A stretch of DNA of 64,000 bases, from contig NZ_AUCT01000027.1 of assembly GCF_000429905.1 (NCBI RefSeq), forward strand, positions 1-64,000, read 5' to 3'. Positions 43,254 through 52,113 of this stretch are shown piece by piece. A program made the position numbers and the translations under genes. Source of the stretch: Desulfatibacillum aliphaticivorans DSM 15576 (GTDB taxonomy: Bacteria > Desulfobacterota > Desulfobacteria > Desulfobacterales > Desulfatibacillaceae). Numbering within the stretch: position 1 is the first letter of the stretch; each line of letters opens with the position of its first letter. Under the pieces are notes generated by a model. It had not been told where the DNA came from. It saw only the letters and a program-made list of their open reading frames with translations, and made no database searches.

Positions 43254-43687
43254 AATGCTTAATCTTTAAAAATTCCAGCGGTTTTTCCCTTTTGGAGATT
43301 ATTGTGACGCTGACGGTCGCCGCCGTCCTGGCCACCGTGCTGATTGCATTCACGGGGACCGCGGTCCAGCGCGCCGGCGAGCCGGCCGCCCGTTTGAGCA
43401 ACATATACGGCCTGCAGCAGGTCATGGAGAACATAACCGGGTATTACGTGGACGTGGCCCATGGAGAAGATGCTCTGTCCAGGCTGTACAACGCCATCGA
43501 AAGCGAAGACACGGACCCTTCCACCGGTTTCGGCGCTTACAAATCCTCCAAGTCCTGGGTGTATTACAATGCCAGCCGTGAGGAAGTTACGTCCAGCACA
43601 CAAACGGATGACACCATGCTCAAAGTCGTTTTGGAGCCAGTGGCCGGAGAATCCACCATCAAACTCACGGCCTTTTTTGTGAGATAA
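43250..43687 (+). CDS. MshD/GspI-like minor pseudopilin
   Basis: 145 residues. An 11-residue leader ends in Gly before FSLLE, then IIVTLTVAAVLATVLIAF. The soluble part has the pattern typical of minor pseudopilins, with a helical spine then a small acidic domain. Start overlaps the previous stop (ATGA). Likely a tip or initiation component of the pilus. Confidence 0.82.
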   Translation: MKCLIFKNSSGFSLLEIIVTLTVAAVLATVLIAFTGTAVQRAGEPAARLSNIYGLQQVMENITGYYVDVAHGEDALSRLYNAIESEDTDPSTGFGAYKSSKSWVYYNASREEVTSSTQTDDTMLKVVLEPVAGESTIKLTAFFVR

Positions 43688-43720
43688 GCAGGCCCCGCGC
43701 CTATTCATTGGAGATTATCC

Positions 43721-46700
43721 ATGAGAAGACATACTAAGAACAGCGGGTTTACTTTGGTTGAAATGATCGCCGTTCTGGTGATTGTGGGAGTTCTGGCCGC
43801 CGTGGCGGGCATGGGAATCGTCAAAGCCGCGCAAGCCTTTGCGTTCAACAGCGAGGCGACGGCGCTCTCGCAAAAAGCGGAGCTCGCCATGGACCGCCTG
43901 CGCCGGTCTTTGGAAAACCTGACGGACATTTCCTCGGCCGCTTCAAGTTCCATCGGCGTTTCGCGTTTGAGCGGCGAAACCATTGTCACCGAACGCTACT
44001 ATGTCAGCGGAAGCGACTTGATGCTTACCAGCTCGGAAACCGGCGCCGGGACCAACACCCTCACCGATCTGGTCGACTCTTTCAGCCTGTCTTACAAAAT
44101 GGCCGATGACTCGGCGTGGAGCTTCGGCTCCAATCTCGAGGACCTCGCACGCATAGAGTTCACCCTCACCATGGAAGGCCCGAACGGGACCAGCATGTCC
44201 TTCGCCAATTATGTGGTGCCCAGAAACACATATATTCCGGATATCCAGAGGCGCTATTATCCGGCGGGCTCCACCACGGGGTCCGCTCCGGGATGTTTTG
44301 TGGCCACCGCGGCCTTTGGAAGCGACTCCGACTCCCGGGTTTTCGCCCTCACCCAATTCCGGGATCAATACCTGACGCAATACAGCCTGGGGCGCTGGTT
44401 TTTGAATTTTTACAATGAGAACGGTCCGGGCATGGCCCAGACGCTTCACTCCCATTATTGGCTGAAATCCCTGGTGCGGCTGCTTCTTCTCCCGGCGGCG
44501 GGATTCGCCTTCCTGGCCATATACTTTCCCTTGGGATTTGTTTTAATCGGCGCAATGGCCTGGCTGCTGGCCCGGCTGGTCATTGCGGCCCGAAATGAGC
44601 GCAGGAAAGCGGGCGCCGCCCCTGCAGGCGCCTCGGGCGCGGTGCTTTTAAGCCTGGTGATCGCCATGGTTGTCATGGCCGCCCTCGGAGCAGGCATGGT
44701 TTCCATGTACAGCGCCTCCAATACGTCTTCTGCGGCCACCCCCTTTACCGCCAGGGCTCACTATATCGCCGAATCCGGACTTCGTTACGCCGGGTGGATT
44801 CTGGAAGACAACCTTAACGATGACACCTTCATCACCACCGATTTGCACAAAAAAACCTTTGCCGTGGATGATGACTCCTTTTATCTGGAAATCCTTACCT
44901 ACTGGTACGACATAGGAACCTCCACAACGCCGTCTTCCAACCTCAGCGCTTCCGCTTGGGGCGGGCTGCCCAAAAAAGTGCTGACAATCCCTGATGACGC
45001 CGGAGGATTCCTTACCGTGGAAAAATCCGATGGATCCTCGGAACTGGTCAGGTACAACAGCATAACCGTTAACGCCGCATCGGACGATATAGGTTTTAGC
45101 CTTACTTCGACGCCTTCCGGAACATATAAATCCCGCGGCCGCATTTTGCCTGCGGCCAAGATTCCATCTGCGGGGACCATCCGGGCGGCGAATTTAGGCG
45201 ATTCATCCGGCGACAACCTGGAAATCGACCTGGACTCTCTTGCCGGCGAAAACGACACCTTCCTTTTCCCGAAAATGATGGGCATCATCACCCTGACCGA
45301 TGCATCGAACAAAGATTGGTACATCATGTACGATTCGGTGGATTATGACGGCGACAAGCTGGTGGGGATAAGAAATTGCCCTGGCAGGACGGCGCTGCCC
45401 TCCGGCGGGATTACCGTAAATGCAGCGACTCCGGTCCAACTGGAACGCTACGCCCAGTTCATCTCCACCGGAAAGGCGGGCTCAGGCGGGTTTGAAGCCC
45501 AGGACACCATTAAGAGAAGCCAATCCATGGGCGCCGTGAGCATGTTCCGGGGCGTGGAAGGCGGCATAGACTTTAACGACCCCAATGACATCAACAAGGT
45601 CGATCCCGTTTTAGGCTCAGCGGCCATTGAAAACGGGGCGATCAAGATTACAGGCACGGAGCAGACTTATTCTTACACCGAACCCGTTGTCTACCAGCAG
45701 GAAAGCCTGATCGCCGTGGACTGGCAGGACGAACTCATCGATACACTAAACCTGGAGGATATCTGGAACAGGTCCTCCAGATTGCTCAGCTACGATCTCC
45801 AGGTAAAGGTCAAGTTCACCGAAAACCAGGACGACCTGACCGCGCCTTACGTGAATGTGCCCGGAAGCTACATGCCCGGCTTGTCCTTCAGGACGTATTG
45901 CAGCGGAGGACAGTGCAACTACTACGGCCTTTCCTTCATGCGGGGCGTTCAAGGGAGGACCGAAGTCTCTTCGGGCGGCGATGGATGCGGCGGCGGCGAC
46001 TCCACTTATGAAGAGGATGACGACATTGCAGACGGTTTCTTTACGGAACACGGTGGAAGTACTGATATATCCACCAGGTGTGGTAGTTATTCCGGCTGGG
46101 ATGACATCGCGCCCAAGGACGGCGTCCCCTATCTTATGTTCTGGCAAAAATACCTGGATCCGGACGACGACTCGGGAAGCGGTTGCGGGGGAGGGGGAGA
46201 GTCGCTTTTTGATTGGATTTCCTATGTACAGCTAGTGAATGTGGAGGTAGTGCAAATCTATTATTACGAGCCGGTCACTTGCTACTATGCAGACAGGGAT
46301 GAACATGATGTAAACTGGGCCGGAGGCTGGTATGAAGGAACTATCTCCGGAGATCTCCGAAACTCTGAGATGCGGGATTGCAGTAGGAGGCACAGAGATG
46401 TTTGGTATCGGCAAGGGCCTTACACTGCCTGGAAACTCACGGACAAGTACGGCTTGTTCCGCACCAGCAATGTGGAGGGCGTCACCGTACTGGGCATTCC
46501 GGGCGGCGCCGTTGTGCGCGATCCTGCAACGGTCAGCGCCAACTCCTCCACTGCTGGAAGCCCCAAGGCTAACGTGGCCTACATCGTAGACCCGGAAAAT
46601 ACCAGCGACACGTATCAGCAATCCAAGGGAACCAACAATTATCGCATCTATCCCAAGGAATGGGCCACGCTCATGGTGCGGATCATTGAAATGCAAGGCG

Positions 46701-47200
46701 ATTTTGACTGCGACGGCGCGGAAGACAACCGGGTTAACGCCATAGCCATGTACGCGGCGTCTCCGGACGCCAACGGATCGAATGCCGCATCAGACGACAA
46801 GGACGGCAACCGGGCGGCCTATGCAAGAAATTCGCCGGTCAAATGGCCGGAGGATGCGGAATATTTCACCTTGGGCGTCATGGGCTCACGCCATTACACC
46901 AGCAAGGAGATTACGGCGCCCAGAGGCTGCGGCGATGACTACAGCATTGTCAGGCTGGCCGGCCGGGGCCAGGATACCGATGGCGACTACGTCGTGACCT
47001 ATTCCGGCACCTTCACTACGGAAGATTACGATTTTACCTCCAATGTGGAGGAAGTGGAATTCGGCCTCCACACATTGGGAATTGACGCAACGGCGGACTC
47101 TAACGGAAACCCAACGGAGACCTGTTACTTCGACGATTTGTACTGGTCATTCTGGGAGGGCGGCGCCACGGGAGTCATGCCTGGCGTGCAGCAGCAATAA
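43721..47200 (+). CDS. Giant MshO/CFI-box/PilX-MshQ-like pseudopilin fusion
   Basis: 1159 residues. Part 1: prepilin leader of 9 residues, FTLVE, and an MshO-like domain to about 185. Part 2: a CFVATAAFGS motif (192-201) followed by a hydrophobic region (about 248-292), the CFI-box C-terminal sorting-like module often found at the end of such prepilins. Part 3: immediately after a basic ARNERRKAG, a second hydrophobic stretch (304-330, GAVLLSLVIAMVVMAALGAG) that looks like the N-terminus of PilX/MshP proteins. Part 4: a large beta-rich region (about 340-1150) with Gly/Cys-rich inserts, like MshQ adhesin portions. Normally these are separate proteins. Confidence 0.78.
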   Translation: MRRHTKNSGFTLVEMIAVLVIVGVLAAVAGMGIVKAAQAFAFNSEATALSQKAELAMDRLRRSLENLTDISSAASSSIGVSRLSGETIVTERYYVSGSDLMLTSSETGAGTNTLTDLVDSFSLSYKMADDSAWSFGSNLEDLARIEFTLTMEGPNGTSMSFANYVVPRNTYIPDIQRRYYPAGSTTGSAPGCFVATAAFGSDSDSRVFALTQFRDQYLTQYSLGRWFLNFYNENGPGMAQTLHSHYWLKSLVRLLLLPAAGFAFLAIYFPLGFVLIGAMAWLLARLVIAARNERRKAGAAPAGASGAVLLSLVIAMVVMAALGAGMVSMYSASNTSSAATPFTARAHYIAESGLRYAGWILEDNLNDDTFITTDLHKKTFAVDDDSFYLEILTYWYDIGTSTTPSSNLSASAWGGLPKKVLTIPDDAGGFLTVEKSDGSSELVRYNSITVNAASDDIGFSLTSTPSGTYKSRGRILPAAKIPSAGTIRAANLGDSSGDNLEIDLDSLAGENDTFLFPKMMGIITLTDASNKDWYIMYDSVDYDGDKLVGIRNCPGRTALPSGGITVNAATPVQLERYAQFISTGKAGSGGFEAQDTIKRSQSMGAVSMFRGVEGGIDFNDPNDINKVDPVLGSAAIENGAIKITGTEQTYSYTEPVVYQQESLIAVDWQDELIDTLNLEDIWNRSSRLLSYDLQVKVKFTENQDDLTAPYVNVPGSYMPGLSFRTYCSGGQCNYYGLSFMRGVQGRTEVSSGGDGCGGGDSTYEEDDDIADGFFTEHGGSTDISTRCGSYSGWDDIAPKDGVPYLMFWQKYLDPDDDSGSGCGGGGESLFDWISYVQLVNVEVVQIYYYEPVTCYYADRDEHDVNWAGGWYEGTISGDLRNSEMRDCSRRHRDVWYRQGPYTAWKLTDKYGLFRTSNVEGVTVLGIPGGAVVRDPATVSANSSTAGSPKANVAYIVDPENTSDTYQQSKGTNNYRIYPKEWATLMVRIIEMQGDFDCDGAEDNRVNAIAMYAASPDANGSNAASDDKDGNRAAYARNSPVKWPEDAEYFTLGVMGSRHYTSKEITAPRGCGDDYSIVRLAGRGQDTDGDYVVTYSGTFTTEDYDFTSNVEEVEFGLHTLGIDATADSNGNPTETCYFDDLYWSFWEGGATGVMPGVQQQ

Positions 47201-47209
47201 TGGGTGACG

Positions 47210-47253
47210 GCCGCACCGCTCCGGCTGGAAACGCCTTTGCCGGACGGTGCGGC
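47210..47253 (+). promoter_or_regulatory. Large hairpin over the PAP2 gene start
   Basis: GCCGCACCG plus TCCGGC (47210-47225, one bulged base) pair with GCCGGACGGTGCGGC (47239-47253) around a 13-base loop. No T run follows, so it is not a clear terminator of the preceding gene. The 3' arm covers the GTG at 47247, so it could limit translation of the PAP2 gene or shift its start to the TTG at 47256. Confidence 0.5.
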
Positions 47254-47978
47254 TATTGAAAAACCGCCTCCTGTCATATTGGATTCGCCTGACGAACGTT
47301 TTTCGCTTTAATAATGCGCTGAATGGATTTCGAGAGATCCCGGGGTTGAGCTTGGATTATATCTTGGTTAAAAAACCGCGTTGTTTTTTGGTTTATTATT
47401 TATACTGGGTTCCATACACCCTGGTCTACGAAGCTACCAACCGCTTCCTTTTGTTCCCTCCCACCCAACTTGAATTCACATGGCTGGATGCAAACCTGCC
47501 TTTTGTTTCCTTTCTTGTGCCCGTTTATGTAAGCTACCTTTTATTCGGTTGCCTGATACTGGCGAACTCCAAAGATAACCAGGAGTTGAATGACCTGTTT
47601 TACCTGACACACTTCCAGTTGCTGGTGTGCGCCCTGTTTTTCGTGTTTTTTCCCGTTTCATTTCCCAGGCACGAGTATTACGCCGGCTCGGCGTTCACGA
47701 AAGTATTCCTTGATTTTTGGCTGTGGTTCGACGCTCCCAACAATTGCTTCCCCAGCCTGCACACGGCCAACTGCGCCCTGGCCATCCACTATAGCCTGGG
47801 CAAAAAATGGCAGTGGTTGTTTTGCTTTTGGGGAGGAATGATTATTGTTTCCACGGTGCTGTGCAAACAGCATTACATCGTGGATCTGGCTGCTGGATTA
47901 TGCGTTTATCTCTTATCCATTCGATTTAAAGAGTGGGTCCTGGACCCCTGGAAAGGCGCCGCCGGGGCCGTTGCCTAA
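47247..47978 (+). CDS. PAP2-superfamily membrane phosphatase
   Basis: 243 residues with about 6 membrane spans. It has the PAP2 catalytic blocks CFPSLHTANC (signature PSxH) and CKQHYIVDLAAG (signature SxxxHxxxD-like, with Cys in place of Ser at the start). Such enzymes remove phosphate from lipid phosphates or sugar phosphates at the membrane. Start uncertain: GTG at 47247 or TTG at 47256. It sits at the end of the pseudopilin cluster with an Lgt-like gene ten bases later. Confidence 0.75.
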   Translation: MRLLKNRLLSYWIRLTNVFRFNNALNGFREIPGLSLDYILVKKPRCFLVYYLYWVPYTLVYEATNRFLLFPPTQLEFTWLDANLPFVSFLVPVYVSYLLFGCLILANSKDNQELNDLFYLTHFQLLVCALFFVFFPVSFPRHEYYAGSAFTKVFLDFWLWFDAPNNCFPSLHTANCALAIHYSLGKKWQWLFCFWGGMIIVSTVLCKQHYIVDLAAGLCVYLLSIRFKEWVLDPWKGAAGAVA

Positions 47979-47987
47979 GGAGAGGAT

Positions 47988-48830
47988 ATGTATCCCCAGA
48001 TACACATTGGCACAGGGTATATCAGTTCCTACAACGTCGCGCTGTTAACGGCTGTCCTGTGCGGATGGGCTGCGTACGTGCTGGGGGACGCCCGCTTGTG
48101 GGAGGCGTCCACTCCTTTGGCCAGGGTCAAGAAATTGCTGGGCCTGTCCCTGGCGTTTTGGCTTCTTGGCGTGCTCTGCCTCCAGGCGACCGTCTATTTT
48201 CATTTTATCTTTGACAACATATCCGACAAGGTTTGGGACAAACTGTCCATGATGGACATTGTGTTCGCCCATCCGCTAAAAACCATCAAAGTGCTTTACG
48301 GGCTTATTTTCGCCTTTCCCCTGGGGATTTTTTTGATCTCCCTGGTGGACAGGAGCGAGCGTTTTTATGATCTGCTGAACAAAAAAACCTTTATCATATT
48401 CCTGGTTCTCGGGTTCGCCAGGGTGGGGTGCTTTCTGAACGGATGTTGCTACGGCATATGCTCCGACACCTTCGGCGTCCGCTTCCCCATGAATTCCGTG
48501 GCGGCCTGGGAGCACCTCAGGCGCGGCCTTACAAGAGGCTTTGTGGCCCCTCCCTCCCTGCCGGTCATTCCCACACAGGCTATCAGCGCTGTTTTTCTCT
48601 TCGCCCTGGCTTTTTTCGCTTTGCGCGCCTCCTTAAAAAATAAGTCCCACGTGTTTTTTCATTATGTTTTTTATTATGCAATATTCCGTTTTTTCATTGA
48701 ATTTTTAAGGGCGGACATTGACAGGGCATACTACGGCCCGTTATCCGCCTCCCAGTGGATTTCCCTCTTTATCTTTCTGCTATACGGCCTGTGGCGCAGG
48801 TTCGGCAGAAAAACTTCATCGACTGTGTAA
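47988..48830 (+). CDS. Prolipoprotein diacylglyceryl transferase-like protein
   Basis: 280 residues with about 7 membrane spans. It shows the Lgt-type block ARVGCFLNGCCYG and a C-terminal RFFIEFLRAD. Housekeeping Lgt has GRxGNFxNGE; here the Asn/Glu are changed and two adjacent Cys appear, so this is a paralog of uncertain substrate. GGAGAGG lies just before the ATG. Paired with the PAP2 gene, a lipid head-group transfer acting on phosphatidyl lipids is plausible. Confidence 0.75.
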   Translation: MYPQIHIGTGYISSYNVALLTAVLCGWAAYVLGDARLWEASTPLARVKKLLGLSLAFWLLGVLCLQATVYFHFIFDNISDKVWDKLSMMDIVFAHPLKTIKVLYGLIFAFPLGIFLISLVDRSERFYDLLNKKTFIIFLVLGFARVGCFLNGCCYGICSDTFGVRFPMNSVAAWEHLRRGLTRGFVAPPSLPVIPTQAISAVFLFALAFFALRASLKNKSHVFFHYVFYYAIFRFFIEFLRADIDRAYYGPLSASQWISLFIFLLYGLWRRFGRKTSSTV

Positions 48831-49092
48831 TAAACGAATAGTGCGTGTAAAGGCGGGGAATAGTTGAAAAACTGAATTTTTTGCTTTTTTCTTCAAAAAA
48901 AACCTTGCCAAAACCTGTTTTTCAGAGTTAATTTTGCTCCCGGAGACTACTACTGTTCTATTCAGATGGCCTTGACCGTCTTCAAATTTCAACCCCCCAA
49001 GATTTTTGTGTGAGTTCCAAACCGCCCATAGTAGGGCGGAGAGTCATAGCCGTAGCATTTCTTAATCGCACCACTATGTAAGGAGGATTTTC
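48831..49092 (+). other. Leader of the acyl-CoA synthetase gene
   Basis: 262 bases without a gene. A perfect 6-bp inverted repeat CCGCCC/GGGCGG with a six-base loop lies at 49022-49039, about 50 bases before the ATG, and could be an operator or a leader hairpin. No strong promoter boxes are visible; TTGCCA near 48906 is the best candidate -35. Confidence 0.35.
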
Positions 49093-50604
49093 ATGCAGAT
49101 CAACATCGGGAGTTTTCTTACCAAACGCGCCCAACACAGCCCTAACATGGAAGCCCTGGTTATCGGCGGGCTCCGTTTCACCTATAAGGAGTTGAACGAG
49201 CGGTCAAACCGTCTTGCCAACGCAATGAAGTCCGCAGGGATAGGACCGGGAGACCGGGTGGCCTATCTTGGATTGAATGAAACGGAGTTTTTCGATCTTT
49301 ATTTCGGCCTGGGAAAGTTGGGCGCCATTCTGGTGCCGGTGAACTTCCGCCTCGCCCCGCCTGAAGTCCTATACATCATCAACAATTGCGAAGCCTCCAA
49401 AGTAGTGGTGGGAACGGATTTTTTCCCGGTGATTGACGCCATCAAGGGCGATCTTTGCACCAACAGCATTTATGCGCTTGGCGATTCCATCCCGGAATGG
49501 GCTCAAAGCTACAGTGACTTCCTGGCATCCGGCTCTCCGGACGAGCCCGTGCATGTGGGCGGCGACGACGACACCCTGACCATCCTGTACACCTCCGGCA
49601 CCACGGGCAAGCCCAAGGGCGCGGAACTGACTCACGCGGGCTACTTCCACGAAGCGGTCAACCTCCGGGCCACTCTGGGCGACGTAGGAACCAAGATGCT
49701 TATGCCGTTGCCTTTGTTCCATATCGGAGCTCTGGCGCCCGTGCCCCATTGCGTGCAATTTGGAATGACCATGGTTTTCCAGAGGGCCTTTGACCCGGCG
49801 GAATTCCTCCAACTGCTGGCCACGGAAAATATCTCCTGGTTCGGTTCCGTGCCCCAGGTGCTCATGTTCCTGCGCTCCGTGCCCCAGTTTGAGACCTTTG
49901 ACTGGAGCAGCATCAGAATGGCCTTGGTCTACGCCGCGCCGGTTCCCGTAACCCTGATCAAGGAATTCGCCGAAAAGGGCATGAACGTACGTCAGCTTTA
50001 CGGCATGACCGAGTGCACCGGTCCGGCGGCCGTCATCGATGCGGACAAGGCCATTGTCAAAGCCGGCTCCACCGGCCCGGCCATGTTCCATTGTGACATC
50101 AAACTGGTGGACGACAAGGGCGAGGAAGTGCCCACTGGCGAATTGGGCGAGCTCCTTCTTTTGACCACTCATCCCATGAAAGGCTACTGGAACAATCCCG
50201 AAGCCACGGCGTCGACCATCATTGACGGGTGGATTCATTCCGGCGACATGGCCAAGATGGATGAGGACGGCTACCTGTACATCCTGGACCGGAAAAAGGA
50301 CATGATCATCTCCGGCGGCGAAAACATCTATCCCGCGGAAGTGGAGGACACGCTCCTCAGCCACCCCGCCATTGCGGACGTGGGCGTCATCGGCGTACAG
50401 GATGAAAAATGGGGCGAGGCGGTCAAGGCCGTCATCGTTTTGAACAAGGAGCAAAGCCTGACCCAGGACGAGCTTATTGAATGGTGCCGCGACAAGCTGG
50501 CCCGTTTCAAGACTCCCAAGCAGGTGGTGTTCGCCGAGGAAATCCCCAGGACTCCCACCGGCAAGATCCTCAAACGCATCCTCAGAGACCAGTACAATCA
50601 ATAG
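49093..50604 (+). CDS. Acyl-CoA synthetase (AMP-forming)
   Basis: 503 residues of the ANL superfamily: P-loop TILYTSGTTGKPKG (A3 motif), YGMTE (A5), and the C-terminal PTGKILKR with the catalytic Lys. It activates a carboxylic acid to acyl-AMP and then to acyl-CoA in the cytoplasm. Length fits medium- to long-chain or aromatic acid ligases; the substrate cannot be read by eye. A perfect AAGGAGG precedes the ATG. It stands alone between the Lgt-like gene and the convergent efflux operon, with a strong terminator after it. Confidence 0.92.
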   Translation: MQINIGSFLTKRAQHSPNMEALVIGGLRFTYKELNERSNRLANAMKSAGIGPGDRVAYLGLNETEFFDLYFGLGKLGAILVPVNFRLAPPEVLYIINNCEASKVVVGTDFFPVIDAIKGDLCTNSIYALGDSIPEWAQSYSDFLASGSPDEPVHVGGDDDTLTILYTSGTTGKPKGAELTHAGYFHEAVNLRATLGDVGTKMLMPLPLFHIGALAPVPHCVQFGMTMVFQRAFDPAEFLQLLATENISWFGSVPQVLMFLRSVPQFETFDWSSIRMALVYAAPVPVTLIKEFAEKGMNVRQLYGMTECTGPAAVIDADKAIVKAGSTGPAMFHCDIKLVDDKGEEVPTGELGELLLLTTHPMKGYWNNPEATASTIIDGWIHSGDMAKMDEDGYLYILDRKKDMIISGGENIYPAEVEDTLLSHPAIADVGVIGVQDEKWGEAVKAVIVLNKEQSLTQDELIEWCRDKLARFKTPKQVVFAEEIPRTPTGKILKRILRDQYNQ

Positions 50605-50633
50605 TCCTGATTTCTCAATATTAGCTTGAATAC

Positions 50634-50670
50634 AAACAGGCCGGAGAGGAAACATCCTCCCGGCCTGTTT
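50634..50670. terminator. Bidirectional terminator between ligase and efflux genes
   Basis: An 11-bp stem AAACAGGCCGG/CCGGCCTGTTT extended by a 5-bp inner stem (GAGGA/TCCTC) after one bulged base, with an AACA loop. Short T and A runs border it on both sides. It lies between two convergent genes (stops at 50604 and 50699), so it can end both transcripts. Confidence 0.85.
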
Positions 50671-50698
50671 AGGTTTGCGGCGAATTATCTTGCAATTG

Positions 50699-52108
50699 CT
50701 ATTGGGCGCCGCCTCCCAGAACCGTGTACAAGCGAATCTGGTTGGCCAGCTTGGCGATGCGAATGTCGATCAACTGCTGCTGGGCCGAGTACAAGGAGCG
50801 CTGGGCGTCCAGGACGCTCAGATAGCTGTCGATGCCCTTGTCGTAACGTACGCCGGCCAGAGTGTAAGACTTGTCCAGGGCTTCCACCAGGGCCTCCCCG
50901 GCGGAGAGTTGCTCGCCCACCGTGTTTTCCACGGCGATGGCGTCTGCCGTTTCCCTGAATGCGGTCTGGATGGCCTTTTCATATTGCGCCACGGCGATGT
51001 CCATATCCGCCTGCGAAACTTTGTAGGCGGAGTAAACCCTGGGGTCGAAAATGGGCACGGAAATCTGGGGCATGAAGCTCCAGGTTCCCTGACCCGAGCC
51101 GAACAGGTCGCTTAGTTCCACACTGGCCGTTCCCACGGACCCGGTCAAGGCGATGCGCGGGAAGAAAGCCGCCCTGGCCGCGCCGATGTTGGCGTTGGCC
51201 GCCTTTAACTGATGCTCGGCCGCCAGGATGTCGGGCCTGGTGAGCAGGGTTTCAGAAGGAATTCCGACCGATACGCTTTTAAAAGGCTGCACGTTTTCCA
51301 GCTTTTGAGGAAACACCCGCTCCGGCAGGGGAACCGTAGTCCCGCTGAGAAGGATGAGGGCGTTTTTATCCTGGGAAATCAATCGCGTGAATAAAGCGAT
51401 GTCGCCCCTGGCCGTTTCCACCTGGGTTTGGGCGCGGAGCAGGTCCAGTTCGGAAGCCAGACCCAGCTCGAACCTGCTTTTAATCAGGTGGTAGGCGTCC
51501 TTTTGGCTTTGCAGCGTGGATTCCGAAAGTTTCAGGTGCTCCTGGTCCGCCGCCAGTTTCAGGTAGGCGTTGGCCACTGCGGATATCAGGGCGATCTGCG
51601 CGCTGCGCTGCGCCTCTTCAGTCGCCAGGTAGCTTTCCAGGGCGGCGTCTTTCAGGCTTCTGATGCGGCCGAAAAAATCCGCTTCCCAGGCGGTCACGCC
51701 CAGGTCCACCCTGTAGCTATCCGACTCTGTGATCTGACCGGAGTAGGAGAGGTCCGCAGGGGTTTTGGTATGGGACGAAGACCCGCTGGCGCCAATGGAC
51801 GGAAACAGCTCCGCCTTCTGGACGCCGTACAAGGCCTGGACCCGCTGCACGTTCAGGATCGCCAGCTTAAGGTCCCGGTTATTTTCCAGCGCGGTTTGAA
51901 TGACCACCTGCAAAGCCTGATCCGTAATGAACTCCCGCCACTCCAAATCCATTGGTTGGGAACGCTCCGCCACAGCCTGAGCCGCGGCCTGCGCTTCCGG
52001 CCAGTCCTGGCTGACAGGAGCCTCGGGCCTGGTGTACTGGGGCTTGAGGGAGCATCCTGCAGCCAGCAGGGTTAAACCGACAACGGGGATTATCAAGTAT
52101 CTTTTCAT
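50699..52108 (-). CDS. RND efflux outer-membrane lipoprotein (NodT/OprM type)
   Basis: 469 residues. Signal peptide ending LLAAGC, a good lipobox, then two OEP repeats with long helices. It is the outer-membrane channel for the RND pump encoded upstream. Its start lies five bases after the pump stop. Last gene of the tetR operon. Confidence 0.92.
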   Translation of the reverse strand: MKRYLIIPVVGLTLLAAGCSLKPQYTRPEAPVSQDWPEAQAAAQAVAERSQPMDLEWREFITDQALQVVIQTALENNRDLKLAILNVQRVQALYGVQKAELFPSIGASGSSSHTKTPADLSYSGQITESDSYRVDLGVTAWEADFFGRIRSLKDAALESYLATEEAQRSAQIALISAVANAYLKLAADQEHLKLSESTLQSQKDAYHLIKSRFELGLASELDLLRAQTQVETARGDIALFTRLISQDKNALILLSGTTVPLPERVFPQKLENVQPFKSVSVGIPSETLLTRPDILAAEHQLKAANANIGAARAAFFPRIALTGSVGTASVELSDLFGSGQGTWSFMPQISVPIFDPRVYSAYKVSQADMDIAVAQYEKAIQTAFRETADAIAVENTVGEQLSAGEALVEALDKSYTLAGVRYDKGIDSYLSVLDAQRSLYSAQQQLIDIRIAKLANQIRLYTVLGGGAQ

Positions 52109-52113
52109 AATTC

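Noticed and set aside
49369..50655. Long minus-strand open frame (428 residues)
   Set aside because: Antisense to the acyl-CoA synthetase; no family resemblance and it runs through the terminator.
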